Source: Neochlamydia sp. S13
GTDB lineage: Bacteria; Chlamydiota; Chlamydiia; Chlamydiales; Parachlamydiaceae
Assembly: GCF_000648235.2 (NCBI RefSeq)
Contig: NZ_AP017977.1
Location: 1,612,001 to 1,676,000 of the forward strand
Direction: 5' to 3'
DNA length: 64,000 nt
Part shown: positions 17,015-26,683 of the stretch, in pieces
Layout of the letters: the number at the start of each line of letters is the position of its first letter
Position numbering within the stretch: position 1 is the stretch's first letter
Made by a program: the position numbers and the translations under genes
Notes under the pieces: model-generated
What the model was told of the DNA's origin: nothing
What the model saw: only the letters and a program-made list of their open reading frames with translations
Database searches by the model: none

Positions 17015-19351
17015 ATGGTTAACTCACCTTCACAAATTACTTCTCTTTTAAATCTCTCTACACCAAAAGAATTTGCAAGTAAGCGTATTCAACCTATCAA
17101 CTACGATAAGGTAGATCTTTTAAAGCAAAAGCTCATTCCCCTAATCATTCCCTTTTATGATGGCGAGGGTCGCATCATCCAGCTTTGGAAAATGGAGGAT
17201 AAGCTGGTGGGAGCTGTGTTAGATAGAGAAGGACAATTGGTGATTATACCTGGAAAAAAAATCATTAATTCTTTAAATCCACCGGAGCCACCCGCTAAGC
17301 TTATTGCTCGTTTAGAAAGCTGTAGCGTGCGTAAGTGGGGCATTGCCTATGATATCCATACCTTAAGCCTCTCTATCTGGCCGCATCTTGAAGCTGCAGG
17401 TAAGCATAATTACGCTTTAGCGGGAAAGATTGATAGAAAAAAATATGATCAGGTTCCTCCTCATGAAGTAATTAAAGATGCGAATGAACGCTTAATAAAC
17501 CTGACTGAAAATGGAGCCTTGAATCGTTATCACTATACAGCTTATCGAAAAGAAGCACAAGGCATAATACTATTAAACCGAGAAGGCAAGCCTCTCCTAA
17601 ACCCCAAAAACGGTAGGCCTTATGATCATATAGATGATGTTAAAAACTTTCAAAAAGCTGGAAAGAACATTATAAGAGACATTAAATTACGACTGCGTTT
17701 TGATGATCTTACAGCCAATGAGAGAAAAGAGCTTGAAAGTATCTTAGCTAAAACGAGTAAAATTTTAGATGATTCATACAAATTTACCACTAAAGCAGCC
17801 ACTCCAGCCCATAAGCAATTCTATCAAACCTTGCAACAAACGCGACTGACAAATTCTTATAACTCTACCCATCCCCATTCTCCTATTCCTGCTAAAGCGG
17901 GTGCAGGAGGAGAGATTGGCGGAGTAGCCTGCAGCATGGAATATATTGAAGGCTTATTCGATTCACCGGACGCTTTATTTGAGAACATTCACTTTTTCTG
18001 CACCCCCCAACTCCCTGAAGGAGAATTTCCTTTTTCAAATGAAGAGCTTCAGCACATTTTGCGAGAGCTAGCTTTAGGGATTTATGTAGATAATGCTATA
18101 CCTTTTTTCAGCTTACATTTCAAACAGGGAACAGCTGATCTATTTCCCGTCATTCATCCAGCTTATGAAAATACTCTCGTAGGTCGTGTAATCAGCATGC
18201 TAGATTATATGATGAAGGGTTACCTAAATGGGGGCATTTATTCCGAAGAGTTCGTAGATGAATGGTATAAAAATCCAGACTGGAATAAAAAGTCGTCTTC
18301 TGCTTTAGAAAAGCTTATAAGCTTCGAAGAATATTGCAAAGCTTATTTAAAAGATGGAGATAAAAATTATTTTGCGGTTAATGGTTTAACTCATTTAATT
18401 AAAAGTAAAAGATTATGGGATAAAATCCATGATGCTCTTTTTGTAGATGAGCCCTACGAAAAAATTTTTGAAAGTCAGGAGGGATTCAAAAATTCATTTA
18501 GAATTATTGCCAAACAAAATAGTTATCGTAAAGAAGAAAACTTATTCTTAATAGATACAGATTTTGAGGTTCGCTACACCATAGAACCTTCTCCAACCTA
18601 CAATGAAGCGCTCGCAAAGCATGTGAGAAAATATGGATGTATGCCTGCAGCCTATACCGATTTGGAAAATGCTTATGAACTCATGTCAGAAAGAATTCAC
18701 AATCATATGGTCAAGATGCCTCTTTGTCGCCATTATTTTTCTATGCTTGGGATCATCAATTTTTTTTCTAGTTATTTTTCCACATTAAAAAAATATGGCA
18801 AAGTTCCTATCTTACCATCATGTGAGCAATCTCTTGTGCACGGATGCCCTCCCTTATTTCCTTATCTTCCTATCTCCATACACCATACAGAAAAGCTTGA
18901 AGTTAATAAACGTGAAATCATGCGTCAATTTTTGAAAAGCCACGAAGGAAAGCTAAAAGGCTACTTTAAAAGCCTTAGCGAGCTAATGCTACTCCATAGA
19001 GAAGAAGAAAATTTAGAGAAAAAGTTTTTTTTAGATCAAAAGACAGCCCTCCTGGATCTCTTACAAGAAATCGTCAAAAAAAATGCTTTTCAACATGCTA
19101 ATTTGTCGGTTCAAACTTATTTAAATCAAAATGATCTATTCCAACCTACTTATAAACGAGTAGCTTCTCTTTATTTTGAGCAAATTCTGTCAGACTACGT
19201 TGAAATTTTAAAAAATTTAAAAAACAATTATTACTCCTTGAAACTTAGTGAGCCAAAGGCTAGTACTACAGTGGTAAATGTAAACATAGCTTTCTTTGCC
19301 TTTGATAATGGTAGTAACAAGCACTCGCTTGATGCTTACGACGCCAATTAG
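17015..19351 (+). CDS. Giant ankyrin gene, 5' fragment (cut by IS701 element)
   Basis: Native coding sequence runs from the ATG at 17015 (AAAGGAAG ribosome site) to 19263, about 749 codons; the last 29 codons to 19351 are read from inside the IS. The part is not ankyrin-like. It has an N-terminal beta-rich region (PFYDGEGRIIQLWKMEDK, residues 46-63). A segment near residue 190 (GKPLLNPKNGRPYDHIDDVK) recalls the P-x-D-H-x-x-E-V motif of some polymorphic-toxin (Ntox28-like) domains. A long helical region of unknown family follows (about 300-740). Removing 19264-20676 joins this frame to the fragment starting at 20677. Whether the truncated product is still made or folded is unknown. Confidence 0.75.
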   Translation: MVNSPSQITSLLNLSTPKEFASKRIQPINYDKVDLLKQKLIPLIIPFYDGEGRIIQLWKMEDKLVGAVLDREGQLVIIPGKKIINSLNPPEPPAKLIARLESCSVRKWGIAYDIHTLSLSIWPHLEAAGKHNYALAGKIDRKKYDQVPPHEVIKDANERLINLTENGALNRYHYTAYRKEAQGIILLNREGKPLLNPKNGRPYDHIDDVKNFQKAGKNIIRDIKLRLRFDDLTANERKELESILAKTSKILDDSYKFTTKAATPAHKQFYQTLQQTRLTNSYNSTHPHSPIPAKAGAGGEIGGVACSMEYIEGLFDSPDALFENIHFFCTPQLPEGEFPFSNEELQHILRELALGIYVDNAIPFFSLHFKQGTADLFPVIHPAYENTLVGRVISMLDYMMKGYLNGGIYSEEFVDEWYKNPDWNKKSSSALEKLISFEEYCKAYLKDGDKNYFAVNGLTHLIKSKRLWDKIHDALFVDEPYEKIFESQEGFKNSFRIIAKQNSYRKEENLFLIDTDFEVRYTIEPSPTYNEALAKHVRKYGCMPAAYTDLENAYELMSERIHNHMVKMPLCRHYFSMLGIINFFSSYFSTLKKYGKVPILPSCEQSLVHGCPPLFPYLPISIHHTEKLEVNKREIMRQFLKSHEGKLKGYFKSLSELMLLHREEENLEKKFFLDQKTALLDLLQEIVKKNAFQHANLSVQTYLNQNDLFQPTYKRVASLYFEQILSDYVEILKNLKNNYYSLKLSEPKASTTVVNVNIAFFAFDNGSNKHSLDAYDAN

Positions 19352-20672
19352 ACCATTCTAACCAATAGCTCCAGCATCGCTTGATAGAGGTATGTGCATA
19401 TATCACTAAACGCCTAGCTTCTTGTAAGGTATATCTAATTAAATTAAATTCCGTACTTTTAGAAACTTCTTCATATGAAGCCGACGAGCTTTTTTTTTCT
19501 TCTCCAGTAAGTTGAAAGCATCGCGCAAGCCCGAAAGGAAAGTTAAAGCTAATAAACAAAGCGTCATGTGTCGATACCAGCCTGTGTAGCTTCTCACCTC
19601 ATAGTGGTCAAGCCCAATTTCTTCTTTAGAAGCTTCAAAGCATTCCTCGATCGTCCAACGACTTCCTGCAGCTTTGGCCATATCTTGTAAAGTAACATTA
19701 TTGGGACAACAAGCTATATAATAAGCTACATCGCGAGGGTCTTTCATGTTACGCCTTAATAAAAGCCAACGTGTCCACCCTTCAGGGCTATCTGAATTGA
19801 CTTCTAGACGATACCAATGATAATAGCGCTCGCCTTTTTCTCCTTTTCCTGCCGATAAACTCTGCCAATCTTTTGGCTTAATTTCTGCAAGAAAGTGGCT
19901 GACTGGACTTCGATCAAAATCTACGCTCACATGGTAGTTAGAGGGTACAGCTAATATATAAGGGCAGCATTCTTTCTCTAGATAAGCTCTTAAGGGATAA
20001 ACTCCATATACCTCGTCTCCCAATACCCAAGAGGGCCTGATCCCATGGCCGAAAGCTCTCTGTAGCATCAACATGGCTAATTGTATTTTCGTTTTGAATT
20101 TAACTTCTTTAGGTATACCAGCTCTTGCTCTACGTTCTTCATCTAAAAACCATTCTTCAGAGATATATAGTTCTCGATCAATTAGTACGTGGCCTTGGCT
20201 AGTTGCATAGGAAAGGAAAACCCCTACTTGGCAATTTTCAATTCTTCCTGCTGTTCCACTATATTGTCTTGCCACTCCTGCTGAATGCTTACCTTTCTTT
20301 AAAAATCCCGTCTCATCTATAGCTAGTATACCGCCTTCTTTATCTTTCAACACTTCCATTTGCAACCTATCTCTGATGGCATCTGCTTGCCATAAACCAC
20401 GGCGTAGTAGATGTTGAAAAGCATACGGGGTTTGTAAACCGACCTCTTCTGCCAATTGCCAGGTGTTTTTACGTTCTGCTTTGCTCATTAACCCCCATGT
20501 ATATTGCAAAGCTACTTGTCTAGCTTCTTCTCGACTAAAAAAAGGCCTTAAAAATAGAGCTAGCTCTTCTTTTTTTTGTTTTATAGTTTGGTTTATTGCT
20601 TTCAATTCCATACCTTACCTCCCTATTTAACAAATAAAATAGCATACTATATTTTTTATTACCACTGTAGTA
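19264..20672 (-). mobile_element. IS701-family insertion sequence
   Basis: Terminal inverted repeats TACTACAGTGGTAA at both ends, bounded by the 4-bp direct repeat CTAG (19260-19263 and 20673-20676), which matches the YTAR target preference of this family. Length 1409 bp. It interrupts the giant ankyrin gene. Confidence 0.93.
19266..20611 (-). pseudogene. IS701-family transposase, frameshifted near its C-terminus
   Basis: DDE transposase. The main frame (20611 to 19439, 390 aa) has the family core AIDETGFLKKGKHSAGVARQ and SGTAGRIENCQVGVFLSYA, then GDEVYG and the late Glu region SRWTIEECFEASKEEIGLDH. The family's conserved C-terminal tail (RYTLQEARRLV ... WSNWRRKHQASAC) is present but in another frame (to 19266), so a shift occurred at the A-run at about 19490-19498. 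Either this is a disabling homopolymer indel or the tail is reached by slippage; the first is more likely. The catalytic part is otherwise uninterrupted. Confidence 0.85.
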
Positions 20673-20839
20673 CTAGAGCCCTTTTATATACCAAACTTTT
20701 TGAGTGGATTTTTGATATAAGTAAAATTAGCAATAACTCTGTTACTCTTAATAAACTTCAATATGAACAAATTCATACTTCACCCCAGGTTAGCAAAGAG
20801 ATCAAAGAAAAGTCCAAAAGAGTGGTAGGAGGTTGCGGA

Positions 20840-23215
20840 ATGGAGCTAGCCACCGAGCAGGTACAAGGTTCTCCCCTGGCCAATACCATTGTCCACGATA
20901 ACTGGAGCAAATTACACAAATTAATTCCCGAAACATGGACTAAAATAAAAAGCGAAAATTTCCAAGGAGCTGCCTTTAGTTTAATGCATGAAGATGCTCC
21001 CCTAGAATGGATTCAAGATTACAGTTGGATGGAATCCTATCTTCTAGTCCCTAAAGGAAACGACTGGAAAGCGGTAGAGCAAAGGCAAAAGCTTGAAAAA
21101 GCTATCCAGGCGGACCAAAAAGATGAATTTATGAAATTAATGGCAACAAAGCCGCCTTTGCATAAAATGATCGATAGATATAAAAGAACACTTCTCCATA
21201 TTGCTGCTTTAGCTAGAAATCCTTTTTATTTAGACACTTTATTGAGTCAAACTCTAGCCTGTGAGTTAAAGGATGTGCACGGCTATTTACCTATCCACTA
21301 TGCTGCTATGGCAGGAAATGTAAAACACTTAGAGTTATTATTAAAAAAGAATGCAAATTTGATCTCTGCAGCAAGCAATAATGGATCGACTGCTTTAATT
21401 GTCGCTATTCAACATCAACAGCTAGAGTTCATACATCATTTATTAAAACGGAAAACTGTCTTAGCTACTCTCTCTGGCGGATATACAGAATTGCATTGCG
21501 CCTTACATGAGGGAGACCTTTCAATTATTCACAGGCTATTGGAAAGTAAATCTATCGTCAATTCTTGCATAAACATTTGCTCTGATGAAGGAGGAACTCC
21601 TCTGATGATGGCTTGCGAGCATAATTTAGTGGAAGTGGTAAGCATTTTACTTGAAAAAGGAGCCGATCCATCTATTAAGCGCCAAGATGGCGTTACAGCT
21701 ATAGAAATTGCTATAAGGAATAATTGCCTTCCTATCCTTAAATTACTTTTTCAAGCCACCCAACCCTCTTCTCTTGCCATTGAAGCAGCCGCGCAAGAAG
21801 GATCCTCTGAAGTTATAGAGTTTGTAGCACTTAATACTCCTAAATTTAGCCAATATAAAAGCTGCTGTGGCGATACTCCCTTACATATTGCACTCCGTTA
21901 TGGCAATCTTTCTGCAGCACAGCTCTTAATCAATTTTACAGAAGATTTAAATAGCGTTAATATAGAAAATGAAACACCTTTCAGCATAGCTGCTTCCCTA
22001 GGAGCTTGGTCTATTGTCAAAGAACTTTTCAAAAAACATGCCTCCATCTACCCACGGCCCTTGTTAGCAAGCACCTATAACGCCTGCATCAAAAAAATAT
22101 TTAATTCAATAGATATATCTTCTGAGGAACTAGATAAGTATACGTTAGTAGCCGCGCAGGCAGGAAATTATGAGATTATTTCACTCATTTTCAAACCTAT
22201 GGGAGCAAATTTAGAAGCCATCGAGGGGCCTAACGGATGGAAGCTGTTACATTATCTTGCAAAGGCTGATGGTATCTTTCTTTTTAGAAGTTTGATTTAT
22301 AAGGTAAAAGATAGCATGCAACCGTTAGAAAAAGAATATGGTAAAACACTTGCTTATATTGCTGCAGAAAATGGAAGCTTGCGTGTATTGCATTTCCTTA
22401 TTCAGATAGTAAAGAAAAACAATATTTCTTTAGAGAATCATTATGGAAAAAAACACCTTTTCTATGCAGCTATGAAATCAGGGCAGCAGGCTTGCATTGA
22501 ACTGCTGTTGAAGAGCTTTACAACCATCGATTTAGTCAACATTCCTCTTGATGATCGTAATTGCTGTGCTTCTCATTTAGCTGCTCAAACAGGTTCACAG
22601 GCATTAGTACAGTTATTGGTAGAAAAAGGTGCCAACCTTTCAAAAATAGACGATAAGAACCATTCTCCCTTATTTTATGCTATTCGATCCAATAGCTTAG
22701 AATTAGTCACATTCCTACTCAAGCACAAAATCCTTATAAGTGGAGAGGATTTATGTGAAGCTGCACGAAAAGATGATGAAAGAATTTTTGATTTATTAAT
22801 GCTTACTAAGCCTTCACAAGCTGTTTTAGACGATGCTTTATATGAGGCCATTCTTCATCATTCTAAGAAAGCTTTTTTTCTCTTACGCAAGAATTTTGCC
22901 TCCTTTAACTATGCTAACCCCTATGGATGGACTCCTACAATGTTAGCTGCATTCCGAGGAGATAAGGAAATTCTTGAAGCCATCTTACATACAGGCTTTG
23001 TAGATAAGAGAACTACTCATTCTGATTATAATGCTTTGCATCTAGCTTGTTCACAGGGAAATCCTCACAGTGTTCAGCTTCTTCTAAATGCGGGATTTCT
23101 GAATGAAGGCCACAAATCTGGTAAATCTAATCTAGAGCTTGCTTGCAAGCATCCAGGTGTAGTTGCTATTTTAAACAATAAGACAGCCGAAAGAGATTTA
23201 AGAGACATTCTCTGA
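20840..23215 (+). CDS. Giant ankyrin gene, middle fragment
   Basis: The frame is open from inside the IS701 right end (20576) and native gene sequence begins at 20677. The ATG at 20840 is chosen because TAGGAGG lies seven bases ahead, so this fragment could be translated on its own (791 aa). It contains a long ankyrin domain of roughly 20 repeats of about 33 residues, for example HGYLPIHYAAMAGNVKHLEL, GGTPLMMACEHNLVEVVSIL and NYNPYGWTP-type units to the end. Ankyrin arrays bind host or bacterial proteins and are common in amoeba symbionts. The last four to five residues come from the IS5 left end at 23202. Excision of that IS joins the frame to 24062 onward. Confidence 0.85.
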   Translation: MELATEQVQGSPLANTIVHDNWSKLHKLIPETWTKIKSENFQGAAFSLMHEDAPLEWIQDYSWMESYLLVPKGNDWKAVEQRQKLEKAIQADQKDEFMKLMATKPPLHKMIDRYKRTLLHIAALARNPFYLDTLLSQTLACELKDVHGYLPIHYAAMAGNVKHLELLLKKNANLISAASNNGSTALIVAIQHQQLEFIHHLLKRKTVLATLSGGYTELHCALHEGDLSIIHRLLESKSIVNSCINICSDEGGTPLMMACEHNLVEVVSILLEKGADPSIKRQDGVTAIEIAIRNNCLPILKLLFQATQPSSLAIEAAAQEGSSEVIEFVALNTPKFSQYKSCCGDTPLHIALRYGNLSAAQLLINFTEDLNSVNIENETPFSIAASLGAWSIVKELFKKHASIYPRPLLASTYNACIKKIFNSIDISSEELDKYTLVAAQAGNYEIISLIFKPMGANLEAIEGPNGWKLLHYLAKADGIFLFRSLIYKVKDSMQPLEKEYGKTLAYIAAENGSLRVLHFLIQIVKKNNISLENHYGKKHLFYAAMKSGQQACIELLLKSFTTIDLVNIPLDDRNCCASHLAAQTGSQALVQLLVEKGANLSKIDDKNHSPLFYAIRSNSLELVTFLLKHKILISGEDLCEAARKDDERIFDLLMLTKPSQAVLDDALYEAILHHSKKAFFLLRKNFASFNYANPYGWTPTMLAAFRGDKEILEAILHTGFVDKRTTHSDYNALHLACSQGNPHSVQLLLNAGFLNEGHKSGKSNLELACKHPGVVAILNNKTAERDLRDIL

Positions 23216-24058
23216 ATTATTAAAATCGTTTAAAATATAGGCTGTTTAACCAGGAGCCTAATATGATAAGAAAACCTTATCCTAGCGATTTAAATAATCA
23301 AGAATGGCAAGTGCTTGAACCTATAATATGCAAGAAAAAAGCTGGCAAGCCACCTAAGCACGCTAGACGAGAGATGCTTAATGCCATCTTTTACGTCTTA
23401 AGGACAGGTTGTCAATGGACAGATCTTCCTCATGATCTACCTCCTTGGAAATCAGTCTATTCTCAATTCTTAAGATGGAAACAGAGTAATTTATTCGAAC
23501 AAATTAATACTTATTTAAGGCGATCGCTTCGCCAAAGCTTAGGCAAGTTAGCGGAACCTAGTGCTGCTATAGTCGATAGCCAAAGTGTCAAAACAACTGA
23601 AAAAAAGGGCTCTGCGGATACGACGGTGGCAAGAAAATTAAAGGTAGGAAAAGACACATAGTAGTGGATCACTTGGGACTGTTAATAGCAGTTGTAGTAA
23701 GTAGCGCAGCTTGTAGCGACAGAGATGGGCTAAAAGCGCTGTTTTATTATTTCCAGGGAAAAGTTTTATGGCCAAAAAAAATATTTGCCGATACAGGATA
23801 TAGCGGGGAAGACATGAGATCAGAAGCAGCTTTGCATGGTATTGATTTAACAATCATTAAAAGATCTAAGCAAAAAGGATTCCATCTACAAGCAAAAAGA
23901 TGGATAGTAGAAAGAACATTTGCCTGGTTTGGCAAATGCCGCAGATTAAGCAAGGATTATGAGACCTTAACCAACACCAGCCAAGCGTTCCTCTATTTAG
24001 CTATGATACGTCTGATGGTAAGAAGAATAGCACAATAAATTAATTCAGAGAATGTCTC
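23202..24058 (+). mobile_element. IS5-family element (IS427-like), copy 2, intact in length
   Basis: Same terminal repeats as the element at 3743-4600, bounded by the direct repeat TAA (23199-23201 and 24059-24061). 857 bp. It lies inside the giant ankyrin gene in the same orientation. Confidence 0.93.
23263..24038 (+). CDS. IS5-family transposase (IS427 group), orfA-orfB by frameshift
   Basis: OrfA reads from 23263 to 23661 (132 aa, MIRKPYPSDLNNQEWQVLEP...) and orfB is open in the -1 frame to 24038. The frames overlap around GAAAAAAAGGG (about 23598-23608), a typical slippery A-run. The joined protein would read ...SVKTTEK then GLCGYDGGKKIKGRKRHI, the normal IS427 order, with DDE residues in VDSQSVK, FADTGY and VERTFAWF. 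Unlike the copy at 3804, no other indel is visible, so this copy may be functional. It may have been the source of the other copy, or the reverse. Confidence 0.85.
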
Positions 24059-26244
24059 TAAGGGTTAGGAAGTTTTATCAAATGTTGAATAATGATGATG
24101 TCAATAGTTTACTAGAAATTTTCCCTCAGTTTGATTCTAAGGAGATAATCTTCTCGCCTGATAACTTTTCTAATTATTGGGGAACTTATCTACATTTTAT
24201 TCTTCAATTTTCTAAAAAGGATAATGTTCGCTTTCTTATAAGCGAATTATTAAAATATCCCGTTCTTATACATACAGTAAGTGATAGTAATGGAGATACA
24301 GTCGCCCACCTGCTTGCCAAAAACAATCTATCGCTTTTGAGCATTCCTGCTAGTGAATTAACTAAAAAAAACCATAAAGGAAGCACCCCTCTCCATTTAG
24401 CAGCGCAATACTGCAATCTTGCAGAGTTAAAAACACTCATTCAACAGCTTAAAAAGAAAGATTTAAATAGAAAAGATAATGAGGGGCGTACCCCCCTCTT
24501 TTATGCTATACGGAACAATACTCCAACTACTAAAGAAAACATTCGTATACTTGCTGAACTCGGAGCCAATCTTGAACATTATGACTTTGAGCGGATAACA
24601 CCTCTAATTTTTGCATGCAAGCATAATAAATCCCTTGCCGTTAATGCTCTCTTAAAATATGGAGCTCGTCCCAATCAAATAGGAACGTTAGAAAAGGTAA
24701 CGCCTTTATCTATCTCTTTGACCTTAGAAAGAGAGGAAATTGCTCGCCATCTCCTTCTCAAGGGGGCTAATCCTCATATTATAGATGAAAAAGAAATTAA
24801 CATTATTACTCTTCCTGGAGCAAAGCGAGTGCTCAAGCTATTGATGGCACGTCAAGAGGCATGTAATAATACCTCTCGCTCAAGCCTAGAACCTGCCCAT
24901 CTTGCAGCTTATCATGGCCAAACAGATATTTTATCCAACTTAAAACAATTAGGTGTTTCTTTAGATACCCGCGTAGAATTACAAGCATCAGAAAATTTAA
25001 ATGATTTGCCTAATAATGACAGCCTTCTTCAAGGAGCCACTCCCCTTCATTTGGCCATCTTTAATGGCCAAGCAGAAACTGCCAGATGGCTACTAAAACA
25101 GCAAGTTCAAGTCCAATCAAAAACTGATCAAGGCTTAGATGTTTTATCATTTGCTGCTATGAACAAAGCTGCCAAGCCGCTCTTAGAGATATTCTATAAA
25201 TATCGTATTTCAAAAAATGTTGAAAGCCTCAATCAAGCTGCTCGAATAGCAATCTCTCAGGATAATATTGAGGCCGTCATTTATCTCTATCAGCATGGTA
25301 TCACTCCTAATACTTTATTAAAGCCCTATCATACAGGCTTGCATATTGCTTGTATGCAAGGAGCCTTGCAAAGCACAGCATGGCTCTTACAGAATGGTGC
25401 GGATCCATGGGCAAATGGTCCTCTAAACAAAAATGCTTTTGAATTAGCGGCAGAAAATGGCTCTTATACACACTTTCGACTTTTGATTGGATTTGCACGG
25501 CCGGATTTAGATGAAACTAATCACGAAGGTAAAACATTGATGCATTTAGCTGCCGCAGCTAGAAACTTCAACCATATTTTAATTTTAATTTTAAATCGTG
25601 CCAGCTTAGACATCCAAGATGATACCGGATTAACTCCCTTACATAGTGCAGCCCAAAAAGGTGAGGTAGAGATTGTTCGCTTACTATTAACTTGCGGCGC
25701 GAATCAAGAGATTTGTAATTTTGAAGGCAAACGTCCTATTGATTTGGTTGCCGAAGATAACGATACCTTACGTCGTGTCTTCAAAAAATATCAAAAGTTG
25801 GATAGAAAAAAGAAGAAAAATGAAACACTTTTACATCGAGCCGTAAAAAGTAATTACCCGCTAGCTATTCCTCTCTTATCTCGTACGCAATATATCAACG
25901 AACAAGACAGTGAAGGCAGTTCTGCTTTACATTTAGCTGTAAGAAAAGGACAAACAGAATCTGTGCGCCGCCTTTTGCACTCTCAATCACCTGTTAATAT
26001 TGATGTGGATATTTGTGATAAACACTACCGTACGCCTTTATGGTATGCCTGTGTGCAAAAACAACATTTTGATATCGCCAAATTACTCATTAAGGCAGGA
26101 GCTCATGCATTATATCCAGATATTTCGGCCTTAAATATTATTCAACAGGTAGAGAAAATAAACTTTGAGGGAAAGGAAAAACTTTTAAATTTATTAAATA
26201 ATGAGGCCAAAAAATTCCTTCATAACATAGGACCTCTAACATAA
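24052..26244 (+). CDS. Giant ankyrin gene, 3' fragment
   Basis: The ATG at 24052 lies inside the IS5 terminal repeat, so the first three residues are contributed by the IS. The ATG at 24082 (MLNNDDVNSLLEIF), with TAGGAAG about ten bases ahead, is an equally good start. About 720-730 aa, nearly all ankyrin repeats (GSTPLHLAAQYCNLAELKTL, GATPLHLAIFNGQAETARWL, GLTPLHSAAQKGEVEIVRLL, GSSALHLAVRKGQTESVRRL). It ends at the authentic C-terminus of the ancestral gene. When both IS elements and one copy of each target duplication are removed, 17015-26244 becomes one frame of 2319 codons including the stop. Confidence 0.85.
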   Translation: MSLRVRKFYQMLNNDDVNSLLEIFPQFDSKEIIFSPDNFSNYWGTYLHFILQFSKKDNVRFLISELLKYPVLIHTVSDSNGDTVAHLLAKNNLSLLSIPASELTKKNHKGSTPLHLAAQYCNLAELKTLIQQLKKKDLNRKDNEGRTPLFYAIRNNTPTTKENIRILAELGANLEHYDFERITPLIFACKHNKSLAVNALLKYGARPNQIGTLEKVTPLSISLTLEREEIARHLLLKGANPHIIDEKEINIITLPGAKRVLKLLMARQEACNNTSRSSLEPAHLAAYHGQTDILSNLKQLGVSLDTRVELQASENLNDLPNNDSLLQGATPLHLAIFNGQAETARWLLKQQVQVQSKTDQGLDVLSFAAMNKAAKPLLEIFYKYRISKNVESLNQAARIAISQDNIEAVIYLYQHGITPNTLLKPYHTGLHIACMQGALQSTAWLLQNGADPWANGPLNKNAFELAAENGSYTHFRLLIGFARPDLDETNHEGKTLMHLAAAARNFNHILILILNRASLDIQDDTGLTPLHSAAQKGEVEIVRLLLTCGANQEICNFEGKRPIDLVAEDNDTLRRVFKKYQKLDRKKKKNETLLHRAVKSNYPLAIPLLSRTQYINEQDSEGSSALHLAVRKGQTESVRRLLHSQSPVNIDVDICDKHYRTPLWYACVQKQHFDIAKLLIKAGAHALYPDISALNIIQQVEKINFEGKEKLLNLLNNEAKKFLHNIGPLT

Positions 26245-26683
26245 CTAAAAAAACCTAAGGCTATTAAAAGAGGAAACTTAAGTACAATTGCCAGGCTTAA
26301 TTTTAGGCTAATATTTAACACGCTGGCCACTTGGATAAAACAAAAGCAACAAGATAATTGGCTGTTAAAAGACGAGAGATGAAATCAGTAAGTTAAGGCT
26401 ATCAGGCTAAAATATGTAAAAGGAAATAGCACTACATAATTTAAGAAAAAACATCCTACTCAACATTACCCTAGCTACCTCTCTTTATGCTTATATAAAC
26501 ATAAAATAATTAATAAGAAAAACACTTTTTTATAAGAAAAGAAAGGAAAATAGGCGAAGCAAATTTAAATAAAGGCTGAAGAAATTTTCAGAGTTTGACC
26601 CAGTATAATTCACTGTTCAGATGGTGCTTAAGCGTATATATAGGATAAAAAAAATTTAACTCATTTTATAAGGAAATAATTTT
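26245..26683. other. Intergenic region without a recognised gene
   Basis: AT-rich, with stops in all frames. TATAAT at about 26606 is a possible -10 for the gene at 26684, but no convincing -35 was found at the right distance. Confidence 0.4.

Noticed and set aside
19266-19559. 97-codon minus-strand ORF as a separate gene
   Set aside because: Its sequence (RYTLQEARRLV, WSNWRRKHQAS) is the conserved C-terminal tail of IS701 transposases in a shifted frame, so it is part of the broken transposase.
20576-20839. Start of the middle ankyrin fragment at 20576
   Set aside because: The first 34 codons are IS701 end sequence read antisense; native gene sequence begins at 20677 and the first ATG with a ribosome site is at 20840.
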